A DNA stretch of 13,374 nt, from assembly GCF_049671045.1 (NCBI RefSeq), contig NZ_JBATUH010000055.1, positions 1-13,374 of the forward strand. The letters are read 5' to 3'. Origin of the DNA: Parvibaculum sp049671045. Lineage in GTDB: Bacteria > Pseudomonadota > Alphaproteobacteria > Parvibaculales > Parvibaculaceae. Numbering within the stretch: the first letter of the stretch is position 1; each line of letters opens with the position of its first letter. Positions 1 through 6,838 of this stretch are shown piece by piece. The notes under the pieces were generated by a model. It worked only from the letters and a program-made list of their open reading frames with translations, searched no databases and had not been told where the DNA came from. The translations under genes and the position numbers were made by a program.

Positions 1-1015
1 CGTCCAATGCCTCGAGATCGGCGACGATCTTCTTGAGCAGATCCGCCGAGGCGACATCGACCGCAACGTCGATGGCGGATGCGAAGCCTTGCGCATCCGT
101 TCCGCCGTGACTTTTCACGACGAGGCCGTTCAATCCGAGGAAGAGCGCGCCGTTGGACGAGCGCGGATCGAGCTTCTTCGCCAGCGCGCGGAAGGCGCCC
201 TGCGCAAAGAGATAGCCGAGCCGCGAAATCCATGAACGCGAAATAGCCTCGCGCAGATAGGAGGCGACCTGACGCGCGGTTCCTTCCGCCGTCTTGAGCG
301 CGATATTGCCCGTGAAGCCGTCCGTCACGATCACATCGACGGTGCCCTTGCCGAGATCATCGCCCTCGACGAAACCGTGAAAGCGGATCGGAAGATTCGC
401 CTCGCGCAGGATCTGCGCGGCCTCCTTCACCTGCTCGGTTCCCTTGACCTCTTCCTCGCCGATATTGAGGAGGCCGACCGTCGGCTTGTCGACGCCCAAA
501 ATCACGCGCGCATAGGCCTCACCCATCACCGCGAACTGCACGAGCTGGAAGGCGTCGGGCCCGATCGTCGCGCCCACATCGAGCACGACGCTCTCGCCGC
601 GCATTGTCGGCCAGAGCGCGGCGAGCGCGGGCCGCTCGACATGCGGCATGGTCCGCAGGACCACCTTCGACATCGCCATCAGCGCGCCCGTATTGCCGGC
701 CGACACGGCCGCCTGCGCCTTGCCCGATTTCACCGCATCGATGGCGAGCCACATGCTGCTCGTCTTCCGTCCGCGCCGGAGTGCCTGGCTCGGCTTGTCC
801 GTCATGGCGACCGAAACTTCCGTGTGAACGATCTCGCTCACGGCGGCGACGCGCGGATGCGCGTCGAGCACGGGGCGCATCTTCGCTTCGTCGCCATAGA
901 TGAGAAACCGAACATCGGGATGGCGGACAGAAGCTATGTCCGCCCCGCCGATCACCGTCTCGGGACCGTGATCGCCGCCCATCCCGTCCAGCGCTACCGT
1001 GAGTCCAAGCGTCAC
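1..1015 (-). CDS. plsX: PlsX, phosphate acyltransferase (3' end cut by window edge)
   Basis: PlsX converts acyl-ACP and phosphate to acyl-phosphate, the donor for PlsY in the first step of phosphatidic acid synthesis; it is a soluble or peripheral membrane enzyme. About 338 residues are visible and the frame is still open at base 1, so only a few C-terminal residues should be missing (family about 330-355). Recognisable blocks are VALDGMGGDHGP near residues 7-18, AVSAGNTGALM near 103-113, VVLDVGAT near 143-150, VGLLNIGEEE near 180-189 and VIVTDGFTGNIALK near 228-241. The start is a GTG at 1013-1015, with AAGGAG about 10 nt upstream; no in-frame ATG fits as well. It lies 130 nt downstream of the DUF177 gene on the same strand. 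In related genomes fabH and ihfA usually follow, which would be off the left edge (family knowledge, not seen). Confidence 0.95.
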   Translation of the reverse strand, partial: MTLGLTVALDGMGGDHGPETVIGGADIASVRHPDVRFLIYGDEAKMRPVLDAHPRVAAVSEIVHTEVSVAMTDKPSQALRRGRKTSSMWLAIDAVKSGKAQAAVSAGNTGALMAMSKVVLRTMPHVERPALAALWPTMRGESVVLDVGATIGPDAFQLVQFAVMGEAYARVILGVDKPTVGLLNIGEEEVKGTEQVKEAAQILREANLPIRFHGFVEGDDLGKGTVDVIVTDGFTGNIALKTAEGTARQVASYLREAISRSWISRLGYLFAQGAFRALAKKLDPRSSNGALFLGLNGLVVKSHGGTDAQGFASAIDVAVDVASADLLKKIVADLEALD

Positions 1016-1086
1016 AATGCCCCTTCTCCTTCCCGCCGCTTCGCATCTTCGCGCGCGGCGTTGAATTCCCCGTCAGCCGCGTCCCG

Positions 1087-1114
1087 AAGATACAGGGTTG
1101 AAGCCCCCAGACAA
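1087..1114 (-). promoter_or_regulatory. Candidate sigma70-like promoter for plsX
   Basis: On the minus strand a TTGTCT (-35, 1109-1114) and a TATCTT (-10, 1087-1092) are separated by 16 nt, each matching 4 of 6 consensus bases. The site is about 70 nt ahead of the plsX GTG, in the 130-nt gap after the DUF177 gene. It could give plsX its own transcript in addition to read-through from the chaperone/DUF177 genes. Identified by eye only. Confidence 0.35.
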
Positions 1115-1145
1115 TATTCTCGTATCGGCCCGAGACGCGGCCCCA

Positions 1146-1706
1146 TCAATCATTTTTCTTGAGTTTTTCGAGCACGGCAAAGGGATTCGGCCGGGCCTCC
1201 TCGGCCTCCTCCTCGTCCGAAACCACTTCCTCGAAGGCAGCGCCCTGCTTTCTCGGATACGGATCGAGCGAAAGTGCGAGCTGTTCCGCCAACACTTCCC
1301 CGACGTCAATATGATTGCCGGACATGGCCTCGGGCGGCTCGTCGCTCTCCGGGTCGATGACGATCTCACGTTCCGAACCCGGAGCGCCCGCATCCGCTTC
1401 CAGATATTCGGCAGGCAGAAAATGAACCTTGAAGCGCTCGGTCAGGCGGGCCTCGACCGGCTCGAGCGTGACGACGCAGGCCTGAACGACATCGGCCTCG
1501 AATCGCCCTTCCAGCGCATAGCCGATCCGGCGCCACGGGCGGAGCGTCCCCGTTCCCTTGAACGAGCGAAGCTCGATGAGATCGAATCGCGTCGCGAGCC
1601 CGCGCCTCTGCTCCTCATCCGCCTCGAAGGCGATTTCCCGGCCCTGCGGCGGCACGTCCGAGAGCTGGATGACGATATGAAATTCCGGGGCCATGTCGGT
1701 GCTCAA
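1146..1706 (-). CDS. DUF177/YceD-family protein
   Basis: This 186-residue acidic protein fits the DUF177 (YceD) family, a small protein linked to 23S rRNA accumulation in E. coli and plastids and commonly found close to rpmF or plsX. The family block is visible as CVVTLEPVEARLTERF near residues 77-92, and the conserved C-terminal stretch as DVGEVLAEQLALSLDPYPR near 139-157. A charged EEEAEEA stretch and a basic LKKND end follow. The start is TTG at 1704-1706 with AGGAG 6 nt upstream; the in-frame ATG at 1692-1694 has no Shine-Dalgarno sequence at a useful distance. The TTG overlaps the TGA stop of the chaperone gene upstream, which suggests translational coupling. plsX follows on the same strand. 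Family assignment is fairly sure; molecular role is not. Confidence 0.85.
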   Translation of the reverse strand: MSTDMAPEFHIVIQLSDVPPQGREIAFEADEEQRRGLATRFDLIELRSFKGTGTLRPWRRIGYALEGRFEADVVQACVVTLEPVEARLTERFKVHFLPAEYLEADAGAPGSEREIVIDPESDEPPEAMSGNHIDVGEVLAEQLALSLDPYPRKQGAAFEEVVSDEEEAEEARPNPFAVLEKLKKND

Positions 1707-2263
1707 CTGACGCTCCTGTTTTCCTCGACCGGCACTACGGGAAAGCGGATCGCGCCGGCCAGTATCGTGTCGGCCTCCTGCGTGGCGAGCGCGCCATCCG
1801 CGAGACGCAGATAATTCGCCACCGCGCTCACCTGCGTCGCCGAGGGCTCCGCCATCGCGAAGAGATTGCGCTTCAGCGCCGCATCGAGAACGCCGGGCTC
1901 TTCGGCGTCGAGCCCTTCGTCATAGGCCGCGATGCGGCCATAGAAGGCCGCCGCCATTCCCTTGATCTTCTTGCCGACGGAAAGGTCGCCGACGCCGATC
2001 TCGCGCAGCGTCTGGTCCATGTCGTCGAACATGATGTCGAAGACCCGCTGGCCGGCCTCTCTGGCCGGGTCGCCCAGCGCCTTCATCCGCCGCAAGACCA
2101 GAAAGGCATGCAGCATGACCATCTCGAAGCGCCCTTCGAGCGTGTCCGGCACGCCGCCATCGAGATAGAACCAGGGCTGGCGGGCCTGCGCGACCAGCGC
2201 ATTATAAATCGCATAGGGCCCTTCGTCCCTATCGGCGCGACCGAAAATCCTTTTCCATATCAT
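1703..2263 (-). CDS. Ubiquinol-cytochrome c chaperone (CBP3/UQCC1 family)
   Basis: The 186-residue product matches the bacterial ubiquinol-cytochrome c chaperone family, related to mitochondrial Cbp3/UQCC1, which helps cytochrome b synthesis and bc1 complex assembly. Supporting blocks are ARQPWFYLDGGVPDTLEGRFE near residues 27-47, LHAFLVLRRM near 51-60, FDIMFDDMDQTLREIGVGDLSVGKKI near 75-100 and AAAFYGRIAAY near 104-114. There is no signal peptide, so it is expected on the cytoplasmic side. The frame is open to 2398, but the ATG at 2261-2263 is preferred: GGAGG sits 6 nt before it and the family begins near here (Met-Ile-Trp-Lys). It is first in a minus-strand operon with the DUF177 gene (4-nt overlap) and then plsX, and it is divergent from bamE. 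Confidence 0.88.
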   Translation of the reverse strand: MIWKRIFGRADRDEGPYAIYNALVAQARQPWFYLDGGVPDTLEGRFEMVMLHAFLVLRRMKALGDPAREAGQRVFDIMFDDMDQTLREIGVGDLSVGKKIKGMAAAFYGRIAAYDEGLDAEEPGVLDAALKRNLFAMAEPSATQVSAVANYLRLADGALATQEADTILAGAIRFPVVPVEENRSVS

Positions 2264-2319
2264 GTCTTGCCTCCGCCGGGCGGGGTGCGCGGCCAGGCTC
2301 TGCTTACAGAAGCCGATTG

Positions 2320-2347
2320 AATTTAGCCAGCGACAAGGGTAGGTCAA
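2320..2347 (-). promoter_or_regulatory. Candidate promoter for the chaperone-DUF177-plsX operon
   Basis: On the minus strand TTGACC (2342-2347) and TAAATT (2320-2325) are spaced by 16 nt. The -35 matches 5 of 6 and the -10 matches 4 of 6 consensus bases. It lies about 57 nt ahead of the chaperone ATG, in the divergent gap shared with bamE. By eye only. Confidence 0.4.
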
Positions 2348-2350
2348 TCT

Positions 2351-2424
2351 AGGGCCTGTAGCCCTCTCGCCCCCTGGCGAAGCGGGAAACGGGCCCATGC
2401 ATTCATGGGCCAGGAGGATTCTCC
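2351..2424 (+). promoter_or_regulatory. Leader of bamE with three small inverted repeats
   Basis: Ahead of bamE there are three inverted repeats in a row: AGGGC/GCCCT (2351-2365, 5-nt loop); a perfect 8-bp pair GGCCCATG/CATGGGCC with a 4-nt CATT loop (2392-2411); and a 4-bp GGAG/CTCC pair (2413-2424) that contains most of the Shine-Dalgarno AGGAGG (2412-2417). The ATG follows the Shine-Dalgarno by 10 nt. The second element abuts the ribosome binding site, so it could hold the site open or closed, or it could be a DNA operator. No homology to a known riboswitch was recognised. Confidence 0.4.
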
Positions 2425-2427
2425 CAT

Positions 2428-2943
2428 ATGACTTCCCAACGTCTGCGGCGCCATGCCGGAATCCTGGTCGCCGTGGCCTCCCTGTCGGTCGCCGGCCTCG
2501 CGCTGGCCGGTTGCTCGCCGGTCGTCGAACAGCGCGGCTATGTGCTCAACGAGAAAGACCTGAAGAGGATCAAGCCCGGCCAGACCACGAAGGAGGAGGT
2601 CCGGGAATATATGGGCTCGCCTTCCACCGAGTCGCCCCTCGGCGGCCCGCATCACGATGCCTATTACTACATCTCGAGCACCTTCGAGACGGACACCTTC
2701 TACCCGCCCGAGGAAGTGGACCGCACCGTCGTCGCCGTCTATTTCGACAAGCAGGGCGTCGCCCAGCAGGTCGCCTATTACGGGCTTCAGGATGGCGAGA
2801 TCGTCGACTTCCAGACGCGCACGACCCCGTCGCGCGGCAAGGAGCTGACGGTCCTCGGCCAGCTCTTCAGCAATCTCGGCCGCTTCAACAAGGCGAACGA
2901 CAAGAGGAACACGGGCCCCGTTCCCGGCCGCCCCGGCGGCTGA
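2428..2943 (+). CDS. bamE: BamE (SmpA/OmlA) outer-membrane assembly lipoprotein
   Basis: BamE is a small lipoprotein subunit of the BAM complex, which folds beta-barrel proteins into the outer membrane. The 171-residue product has a basic N-terminus (RLRR), a hydrophobic stretch near residues 11-27 and a lipobox Leu-Ala-Gly-Cys with Cys29; Ser30 at +2 favours outer-membrane sorting. The SmpA/OmlA domain follows: RGYVLNEKDLKRIKPGQTTK near 36-55, then EEVREYMGSPST near 56-67, and paired-strand segments such as YYYISS and VVAVYFD. After about residue 125 there is a conserved-looking tail, RGKELTVLGQLFSNLGRFN, then a Gly/Pro-rich end; such tails are common in alphaproteobacterial members. The ATG has AGGAGG 10 nt upstream. 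It is a single gene, divergent from the chaperone operon and convergent with hppA. Confidence 0.93.
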   Translation: MTSQRLRRHAGILVAVASLSVAGLALAGCSPVVEQRGYVLNEKDLKRIKPGQTTKEEVREYMGSPSTESPLGGPHHDAYYYISSTFETDTFYPPEEVDRTVVAVYFDKQGVAQQVAYYGLQDGEIVDFQTRTTPSRGKELTVLGQLFSNLGRFNKANDKRNTGPVPGRPGG

Positions 2944-2994
2944 GGCAGCCCCTCCCCCATTCAGGCGCCGCACGGCGCAAACGGCCCAAACAAA

Positions 2995-3021
2995 AAGGCC
3001 CCGCGAATTTCGCGGGGCCTT
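2995..3021. terminator. Bidirectional intrinsic terminator between bamE and hppA
   Basis: The two 13-nt arms AAGGCCCCGCGAA (2995-3007) and TTCGCGGGGCCTT (3009-3021) are perfectly complementary around a single central T at 3008. On the plus strand the stem runs into a T-rich stretch (CTTCTGTTTT) downstream of bamE. On the minus strand the flank reads as TTTTTGTTT, giving a U-tract for hppA. It therefore fits both converging genes. Confidence 0.9.
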
Positions 3022-3042
3022 CTGTTTTCGGATCGTTGCCGA

Positions 3043-5157
3043 TCAGTGCGCGAGCACGGCGAGAAGCAGCAGCGCCACGATGTTCGTGATCTTGATCATC
3101 GGGTTTACCGCCGGGCCGGCCGTGTCCTTGTAGGGATCGCCGACCGTGTCGCCGGTCACCGCCGACTTGTGGGCTTCCGAGCCCTTTCCGCCAAAGTGGC
3201 CGTCCTCGATGTACTTCTTCGCGTTGTCCCACGCGCCGCCGCCCGACGTCATCGAGAGCGCGACGAAGAGACCCGTCACGATCACGCCGAGAAGCATGGC
3301 GCCGACGGCCGAGAAGGCCTCGGACTTGCCGGCGATCGCCAGCACGAAGAAATAGAGGACGATCGGCGACAGCACCGGGAGGAGCGACGGAATGACCATC
3401 TCCTTGATCGCTGCCTTCGTCAGCATGTCCACGGCGCGGGCATAGTCAGGCTTCGAGGTGCCCTTCATGATGCCCGGATCAGCCTTGAACTGGCGACGCA
3501 CTTCTTCCACGACCGAGCCGGCCGCGCGGCCCACGGCCGTCATGCCCATCGAACCGAAGAGATAGGGCAGCAGGCCGCCGATGAAGAGGCCGATCACCAC
3601 ATAGGGGTTCGAGAGGGAGAAGTCCGCCGCAACGCCGACGAAGTAGGGATAGGTTTCCGGCGAAGCCGAGAAGTAGTTGAGGTCCTGCGTGTAGGCGGCG
3701 AAGAGCACCAGCGCGCCGAGGCCCGCCGAGCCGATCGCATAACCCTTGGTGACCGCCTTCGTCGTGTTGCCCACGGCGTCGAGCGCGTCGGTGGTCTTGC
3801 GGACCGAGGCCGGAAGATCGGCCATTTCCGCGATGCCGCCCGCATTGTCCGTCACCGGGCCGAAGGCGTCGAGCGCGACGACCATGCCGGCAAGCGCCAG
3901 CATCGTGGTGACCGCGATGGCGATGCCGAAGAGGCCGGCCAGCGCATAGGTGACGAGGATGCCGCCGACGATGATGAGCGCGGGCAGCGCCGTCGCTTCC
4001 ATCGAGATCGCCAGACCCTGAATGACGTTCGTGCCATGGCCCGTGACCGAGGCGGCGGCGATGCTCTTCACGGGGCGGTAGTCCACACCCGTGTAGTACT
4101 CCGTCACCCAGACGATGAGGCCCGTGACGACGAGGCCAACCACGCCGCAGATATAGAGGCTCTGGCCGGTGAAGCTCAGCGTCCCGACCGTGAATTCCGT
4201 CTGGAAGCCGACGATCTTGTCGGTCACGAACCAGAGCGCGACGAGCGACAGCAGCGCCGAGGCGACGAAGCCCTTGTAGAGCGCGTTCATGATGTTGTTG
4301 CTCTTGCCGAGCCGCACGAAGAACACGCCGAGGATCGACGTCACGATGCACGCGCCGCCAATGGCCAGCGGATAGGTCATCATGTTCGCCGTCACATCGC
4401 CCACGAAGAAGATCGAGGCGAGCACCATGGTCGCGACCAGCGTCACCGCATAGGTCTCGAAGAGGTCGGCCGCCATGCCGGCGCAGTCGCCGACGTTGTC
4501 GCCGACGTTGTCGGCGATCGTCGCCGGGTTGCGCGGATCGTCCTCGGGAATGCCGGCTTCGACCTTGCCGACGAGATCGCCGCCGACGTCGGCGCCCTTG
4601 GTGAAGATGCCACCGCCGAGACGGGCGAAGATCGAGATCAGCGAAGCGCCGAAACCGAGCGCGACGAGCGCGTCGATCACTTCGCGCGAATTGGCCTCAT
4701 AGCCGAGATAGCCGACGAGCACGGCGAAATAGACCGCGACCGCGAGCAGCGCGAGGCCCGCCACCAGCATGCCGGTGACCGTGCCCGCGCGGAACGCGAT
4801 GGAAAGGCCCGCCGCGAGGCTCTTGCTGGAAGCCTGCGTCGTGCGCACGTTCGCGCGCACCGACACGAGCATGCCGATATAGCCGGCCGCGCCGGACAGC
4901 GTCGCGCCGACCAGGAAGCCGATGCCGACCTTGAGGCCCAGCAGCCAGGAGATCACCACGAAGATGACCGCGCCGACGATGCCGATGGTTGTGTACTGAC
5001 GGTTCAGGTAAGCGCCCGCGCCTTCCTGGATCGCCGCGGCGATCTCCTGCATGCGCGCGTTGCCCGCATCCGCCGACAGCACGGAACGCCCCGCGAATAT
5101 GCCGTACAGAATTGCGAGTCCGCCGCAGCCTATGATTGCCCACAGTGCGTTGCTCAT
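3043..5157 (-). CDS. hppA: Membrane-bound proton-translocating pyrophosphatase, K+-independent type
   Basis: HppA hydrolyses pyrophosphate in the cytoplasm and pumps H+ across the inner membrane, recovering energy from biosynthetic PPi. The 704-residue product is full length for the family, with many hydrophobic segments. The catalytic signature DVGGDLVGKVE is at residues 190-200, followed by DDPRNPATIADNVGDNVGD near 206-224. The later substrate-site region includes SGGGAWDNAKKYIE (638-651) and GDTVGDPYKDTAGPA (669-683). The K+-dependence position reads GNTTKAVTKG (463-472): Lys467 with Thr470, the pattern known for K+-independent enzymes, in contrast to Ala in K+-dependent ones. The ATG has AAGGA about 8 nt upstream. 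It is 176 nt downstream of thiL on the same strand and ends at a shared terminator facing bamE. Confidence 0.97.
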   Translation of the reverse strand: MSNALWAIIGCGGLAILYGIFAGRSVLSADAGNARMQEIAAAIQEGAGAYLNRQYTTIGIVGAVIFVVISWLLGLKVGIGFLVGATLSGAAGYIGMLVSVRANVRTTQASSKSLAAGLSIAFRAGTVTGMLVAGLALLAVAVYFAVLVGYLGYEANSREVIDALVALGFGASLISIFARLGGGIFTKGADVGGDLVGKVEAGIPEDDPRNPATIADNVGDNVGDCAGMAADLFETYAVTLVATMVLASIFFVGDVTANMMTYPLAIGGACIVTSILGVFFVRLGKSNNIMNALYKGFVASALLSLVALWFVTDKIVGFQTEFTVGTLSFTGQSLYICGVVGLVVTGLIVWVTEYYTGVDYRPVKSIAAASVTGHGTNVIQGLAISMEATALPALIIVGGILVTYALAGLFGIAIAVTTMLALAGMVVALDAFGPVTDNAGGIAEMADLPASVRKTTDALDAVGNTTKAVTKGYAIGSAGLGALVLFAAYTQDLNYFSASPETYPYFVGVAADFSLSNPYVVIGLFIGGLLPYLFGSMGMTAVGRAAGSVVEEVRRQFKADPGIMKGTSKPDYARAVDMLTKAAIKEMVIPSLLPVLSPIVLYFFVLAIAGKSEAFSAVGAMLLGVIVTGLFVALSMTSGGGAWDNAKKYIEDGHFGGKGSEAHKSAVTGDTVGDPYKDTAGPAVNPMIKITNIVALLLLAVLAH

Positions 5158-5333
5158 TGTTTTTTCCTTGATTTCCTTGAACTGGATATCGTGCGGGAAA
5201 TTGGACTCGAATCCGGGATCATCCGGCTAAGTCCCCCCTCCGGAAGCAGAATGCCGCGGAAGATGCCAAATGCCGGCATGGAAAGCAACTGAACGTAACT
5301 ATTTGGAAGGGTTTCGGAAAAGTTGAATCGGCG
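5158..5333 (-). promoter_or_regulatory. hppA upstream region with candidate promoter and three GANTC sites
   Basis: This 176-nt gap between thiL and hppA has a possible minus-strand promoter: TTGCTT (-35, 5283-5288), 17-nt spacer, CATCTT (-10, 5260-5265); the -10 is weak (3 of 6). The spacer contains the 10-bp palindrome ATGCCGGCAT (5270-5279). Three GANTC motifs, the target of the CcrM methylase in alphaproteobacteria, lie here: GACTC (5204-5208) directly followed by GAATC (5209-5213), and GAATC (5325-5329). No clear intrinsic terminator follows thiL, so hppA may also receive read-through from the rib block. Confidence 0.35.
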
Positions 5334-6326
5334 TCAGAAATGGCGGAAACCGGCCCGCTTCAGGCTGAGCTTCTGTCCGTGAACGTCCAGGGCGGCGATG
5401 CCCTCGCCCGCCGGGCGGATCTCTCCGATCCGGGTCACGGGCACTTGCGCGGCCGCAGCGATTTCCGCGATTTCGCCCGCCGCTTGCTGCGGCGCCGCGA
5501 AGAGAAGCTCGTAATCGTCGCCCCCGCCCAGCACTGTCTCGATCAGGCCCGGGCGAGCCTCCAGCACGCGGCGCGCGGCGGCTGAAAGCGGCAGGCGCTC
5601 CACCTCCACCCGCGCCCCCACTCCCGAAACGGCACACATATGCCCGAGGTCGGCCATCAGCCCGTCCGAAACGTCGAGCGCCGCATGGGCAAGCTCACGC
5701 AGGCGCAGGCCGACGCCGAGACGCGGTTCCGGCAGGCGGTAGCGGCGGATGAGGGCGGCGCTCTCCGCTTCACCGAGGAAGCCAAGCTCGCCCCGCGCGG
5801 CAAGCAGACCGAGCGCGCCATCCCCCACCGTCCCGGTGAGATAAAGCGCGTCGCCCGGCCGCGCGCCGCCGCGCCGGATCATCCAGCCGCGCGGCACCTC
5901 GCCAATGGCCGTCAGCGAGAAGGAGAGCGGTCCCGGCGCCGAAACAGTATCGCCGCCCCAGAGGGAAAGACCGAACTCGGCCTGATCGAGACGAAGCCCT
6001 TCGGCAAACGCCTCCATCCATGAGAGCGGCGTATCCGGCCGCCAGGACGTGACGAGAAGGTAGCCGCGCGGTGTCGCGCCCTTGGCGGCAAGGTCCGAGA
6101 GGTTCACGCGCAGGAGCTTCCGCGCCACGTTCCCCGCCGGATCGTCGGGCAGGAAATGCACGCCCTCGACAATGGCGTCGACGGTCAGCACCGTCTCCAT
6201 GCCCGCCGTTGGCGCGAAGACCGCCGCATCGTCGGTGAGGCCCAGCGCGCCCGGCGCGCCCGCCGCAAGCGGCGCGAAGAGCTTTTCGATCAGGCTGAAT
6301 TCGTCAGGACGATCCTGCGCCGGCAT
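5334..6326 (-). CDS. thiL: ThiL, thiamine-monophosphate kinase
   Basis: ThiL phosphorylates thiamine monophosphate with ATP to give thiamine pyrophosphate, the last step of the pathway. The 330-residue product carries the family blocks: LTDDAAVF near residues 30-37 (usually GDDAA elsewhere), DAIVEGVHF near 50-58, VNLSDLAAKGA near 74-84, GGDTVSAPGPLSFSLTAIGE near 124-143, DVSDGLMADLGHM near 218-230 and GGGDDYELLF near 267-276. The end GFRHF is also typical. The open frame extends to 6431 inside nusB, but the ATG at 6324-6326 is chosen because GGAG lies 6 nt upstream and the family starts with this acidic, Phe-rich stretch. It overlaps the 3' end of nusB by 23 nt, so translation is probably coupled. 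Confidence 0.94.
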   Translation of the reverse strand: MPAQDRPDEFSLIEKLFAPLAAGAPGALGLTDDAAVFAPTAGMETVLTVDAIVEGVHFLPDDPAGNVARKLLRVNLSDLAAKGATPRGYLLVTSWRPDTPLSWMEAFAEGLRLDQAEFGLSLWGGDTVSAPGPLSFSLTAIGEVPRGWMIRRGGARPGDALYLTGTVGDGALGLLAARGELGFLGEAESAALIRRYRLPEPRLGVGLRLRELAHAALDVSDGLMADLGHMCAVSGVGARVEVERLPLSAAARRVLEARPGLIETVLGGGDDYELLFAAPQQAAGEIAEIAAAAQVPVTRIGEIRPAGEGIAALDVHGQKLSLKRAGFRHF

Positions 6327-6822
6327 CGCCCGCTCCACGCGGCTTGCGCAAGCTCGCACCGAGCTTGTCGAGCACCGCATTGACGACGCCGGGCTCGTCG
6401 CCCTCGAAGAAGGCGTGCGCGACATCGACATATTCGTTGATGACCACCTTCACCGGAATGTCCTTGCAGCGCCTGAGTTCATAGGCGCCGGCGCGCAGGA
6501 TGGCGCGCAGCGTCGCGTCGATGCGGGCGAGCGTCCAGCCCCGCGCAAGCGCGCCGTTGATGGCGACGTCCACATCGCGCTGCTCGCGCACGACACCGCG
6601 GATGATGTCCTCGAAATGCGCCTCGTCGGCGCGCGCATAGACCGAGCCCTCGATCTCCTGGCCGAAGCGATGCTCGATGAACTCCTCGACGATGTCGTCG
6701 AGCGGCGTGCCCGCCACGTCCATCTGGTAGAGCGCCTGAACGGCACCGAGGCGCGCGGCGCTGCGCGCGTTCGTGTCGAATTTCCCGCTCTCTGGAACAG
6801 GCGGTTCAGCCGCGGCCATCAT
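6304..6822 (-). CDS. nusB: NusB, transcription antitermination factor
   Basis: NusB binds boxA RNA with NusE (S10) and supports antitermination of rRNA operons. The 172-residue all-helical protein shows the usual segments: ARSAARLGAVQALYQMD near residues 19-35, RIDATLRAILRAGAYEL near 100-116 and the C-terminal IPVKVVINEYVDVAHAFF (122-139) followed by DEPGVVNAVLDKLG. It is somewhat longer than E. coli NusB because of an N-terminal Ala/Pro-rich piece and a Gly/Ala tail. Two adjacent ATGs begin the frame (6820-6822 and 6817-6819); the Shine-Dalgarno is weak (AGG about 3-6 nt upstream). It starts 16 nt after ribH and its end overlaps thiL. The ribH-nusB neighbourhood is common in proteobacteria. 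Confidence 0.95.
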   Translation of the reverse strand: MMAAAEPPVPESGKFDTNARSAARLGAVQALYQMDVAGTPLDDIVEEFIEHRFGQEIEGSVYARADEAHFEDIIRGVVREQRDVDVAINGALARGWTLARIDATLRAILRAGAYELRRCKDIPVKVVINEYVDVAHAFFEGDEPGVVNAVLDKLGASLRKPRGAGDAGAGSS

Positions 6823-6838
6823 TTGCCTGCACCCTGCA

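Noticed and set aside
2264..2398. Longer chaperone protein with 45 extra N-terminal residues
   Set aside because: The extension crosses the candidate promoter and the bamE leader; GGAGG directly before ATG 2263 decides the start.
3046..5292. A 748-codon open frame on the plus strand, antisense to hppA
   Set aside because: It mirrors hppA codons on the opposite strand of GC-rich DNA; the translation is a low-complexity mix of Arg, His, Asp and Ala without a recognisable domain, while hppA is a full-length conserved gene.
6327..6431. Longer thiL with 35 extra N-terminal residues
   Set aside because: The extension is Ser/Arg-rich, lies wholly inside nusB, and does not look like the ThiL family; the ATG at 6326 has a proper Shine-Dalgarno.
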